From Morella rubra (lineage: Eukaryota > Streptophyta > Magnoliopsida > Fagales > Myricaceae), in contig CM025856.1 in NCBI GenBank assembly GCA_003952965.2, forward strand, positions 26,079,005-26,143,004: 64,000 nucleotides of DNA. Reading direction: 5' to 3'. Below are positions 62,801 to 64,000 of the stretch, in pieces (the stretch's first letter is position 1; each line of letters begins with the position of its first letter). The notes beneath the pieces are model-generated. The model did no database searches and had not been told where the DNA came from. It worked only from the letters and a program-made list of their open reading frames with translations. A program made the translations under genes and the position numbers.

Positions 62801-63925
62801 GTTTTCATACACTCTCTATTTCTTTGGGTTACTGCTATGTGGGGGGGGGCCATTTCTTAGACTTCCAGGATTTTCTTAGTTTCTTCGCTTGTATTTTCTA
62901 GTGATTCTAGTACAACCTTTGTACTTTTTCCACTTCTTCTCTTTTTAATAAAATCTTCTTATTTATCAAAAAAAAAAGTTGACGGCAAGATCTGTTTGGA
63001 ATTGAGACTAAACCCTAGGGATAGTTTTAGAGAAAATCAAACCCTGATGACCAATCTAGGAAAAGGTCAAACTCCAGTGACGTGTGGAGATATTTACCCA
63101 ATTGATTATTATGCCTTTTTGTTTTTCTTTCTCATGCCACGTGTTCAGCACCTTTATCTCTTATATTGAAGGCATAATGCCTCTAAATCTTCAAATTCAT
63201 CTGCAGGCAATGGCAAGGTATGCTCACCGGGAAGTTAGCTGCCTCTCCTTAACAGGTGGGATACCATTATTTTGTATCTTCCTGATGTATACGAGTCAAT
63301 CTCTTTTTTGTGTATCACTTTTTGATTGTGCATTGAATGAAAAGTACAAGAATAGCTGCTATCGATATTTGATTTTGCATCAATTGATAGCCACACCGCA
63401 GATAAAAAAATAATGTGGTGATGATTTGGATACCGGAAGTAAATTGAACGTTACTTGATTATCTTGTGCTTTTGAATTATTTACAAGATATCATAGCTAG
63501 AACCTAGTAGAGCAACCAGTTTGACCTGGTACCAGGTTCTAAGATGTCCTTTCTGGAGCTTCTTTGGTGACGACAAACACGCACACTTGCATGGCAAATC
63601 ACTCTCAGTATTGTTCCTATTGTTAGCATGTACTGTGGCTTTGAATGCACTAAAACAGTGACTTCATCGTTACATGCACCTTGTGCGTCTTTGTCGATAT
63701 ATGATGCTCTGTTTCCAATGGGGCACTAGTTATTTGTACAGTTGAGCATACTCCAGGTAAAAATTGCACAAGCATGATGGATGTTTTCGCCAATATGGTT
63801 TCTTGTTTTTTTAGCCTGACAAACTTTTGGAAATTGGATGTGCAGCCAAGGAAGCTATGTTTTCTGGGAACTTCATATTTACCCCCTTAGAGTCTGAGAA
63901 GTTGAACTCGAAGAGGCATACGTGA
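56888..63925 (+). CDS. Ubiquinol-cytochrome c reductase assembly chaperone (CBP3/UQCC1 family)
   Basis: A mitochondrial factor that helps cytochrome b synthesis and assembly of the bc1 complex (complex III). Seven coding exons join in phase: 56888-57055, 57681-57894, 58631-58797, 59274-59398, 60280-60340, 63207-63255 and 63846-63925 (864 bases, 287 residues). The N-terminus ([20 protein letters not shown], later SRRSYAK) is basic and lacks acidic residues, as in a mitochondrial presequence; a second Met at residue 2 could also start. The ubiquinol-cyt c chaperone domain covers about residues 85-260: [91 protein letters not shown] and [13 protein letters not shown] near the end. The sixth coding intron (60,341-63,206) begins with GC and contains a Mutator-like element split by a LINE. 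The protein looks intact. Confidence 0.9.
60373..60458. repeat. 43-base tandem repeat just after a GC donor
   Basis: Two copies, 60,373-60,415 and 60,416-60,458, begin TTGGCAGTCACACAAGATGT and differ by one or two bases. They start 33 bases inside UQCC1 coding intron 6. Confidence 0.92.
60847..63099. mobile_element. Non-autonomous Mutator-like element, long TIRs and 9-base target duplication
   Basis: The left TIR (60,847 to about 60,973, starting GGGTAAATATCTCCACACG) pairs with a right TIR ending GTGTGGAGATATTTACCC at 63,099, with roughly one mismatch per ten bases. The element is flanked on both sides by AATTGATTA (60,838-60,846 and 63,100-63,108), the 9-base duplication typical of Mutator-like insertions. 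There is no transposase. The right TIR is interrupted by a LINE: its inner part, CACTTAATTGACGG, is at 61,336-61,349 and it resumes at 62,979 with TTGACGGCAAG. A GC-rich segment at 61,195-61,335 between the TIRs is of unknown origin and could be captured host DNA. Confidence 0.88.
61350..62978 (+). mobile_element. 5'-truncated LINE (L1-clade type) nested in the Mutator-like element
   Basis: One frame from about 61,343 to 62,860 carries the late reverse-transcriptase and zf-RVT regions of LINE ORF2. Signals include [102 protein letters not shown] and [13 protein letters not shown]. Two in-frame TGA codons (62,018-62,020 and 62,465-62,467) are the only breaks. It ends with AATAAA near 62,947 and an A10 tail at 62,968-62,977. 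TTGACGG flanks it (61,343-61,349 and 62,979-62,985), the start of its target duplication. It lacks the 5' part of ORF2 and all of ORF1, so it is a dead copy. Confidence 0.9.
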
Positions 63926-64000
63926 GAATCCATTGACTCATGTTTAGAAGTTTCAATTTTGAAAATAATTCCCATTAAAAAATCCTATAGATTCGTTTTA

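Noticed and set aside
1..64000. CRISPR arrays, operons, rRNA or tRNA genes
   Set aside because: The window is plant nuclear DNA; no regular spacer array was seen and no convincing tRNA or rRNA could be recognised by eye.

Overview
This is nuclear DNA from a flowering plant, most likely a woody eudicot. The genes have many exons and long AT-rich introns. The coding exons resemble Arabidopsis-type PFK4, a DUF676 lipase, WRAP73, UTP10/HEATR1 and a CBP3/UQCC1 chaperone. A Mutator-like element, LINE pieces and a hAT remnant lie among them. The species cannot be fixed from the sequence. The LINE style recalls Fagales such as walnut, pecan or oak, but that is only an impression. I assigned exons by hand from splice sites, reading phase and remembered family sequences. 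No search was run.

Layout: (1) 1-7,330, minus: chloroplast-type ATP-dependent 6-phosphofructokinase, with its last exon beyond the left edge. (2) 8,578-14,817, minus: complete ten-exon DUF676 lipase/serine esterase, with a 77-codon upstream ORF in its leader. (3) 15,060-19,441: gene-poor spacer with a decayed hAT transposase piece. (4) 19,442-24,898, minus: WRAP73-like WD40 gene that has lost one exon and carries a 4-base deletion, so probably a pseudogene. (5) 24,899-28,190: spacer with a 0.3 kb tandem duplication, a doubtful small ORF and an AT-rich repeat. (6) 28,376-55,112, plus: UTP10/HEATR1, 39 recognised exons over 26.7 kb, introns filled with repeats. (7) 56,888-63,925, plus: complex III assembly chaperone CBP3/UQCC1, complete, with a 2.25 kb Mutator-like element split by a LINE in its sixth coding intron.

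The genes do not form a functional cluster; they are ordinary housekeeping genes for plastid glycolysis, lipid hydrolysis, a centrosome/spindle-type WD40 protein, 18S rRNA processing and cytochrome bc1 assembly. I found no new biological system. The observations most worth checking are small frame-changing indels in three of the five genes, the WRAP73 exon loss, two apparent GC-AG introns and the nested LINE-in-MULE insertion.
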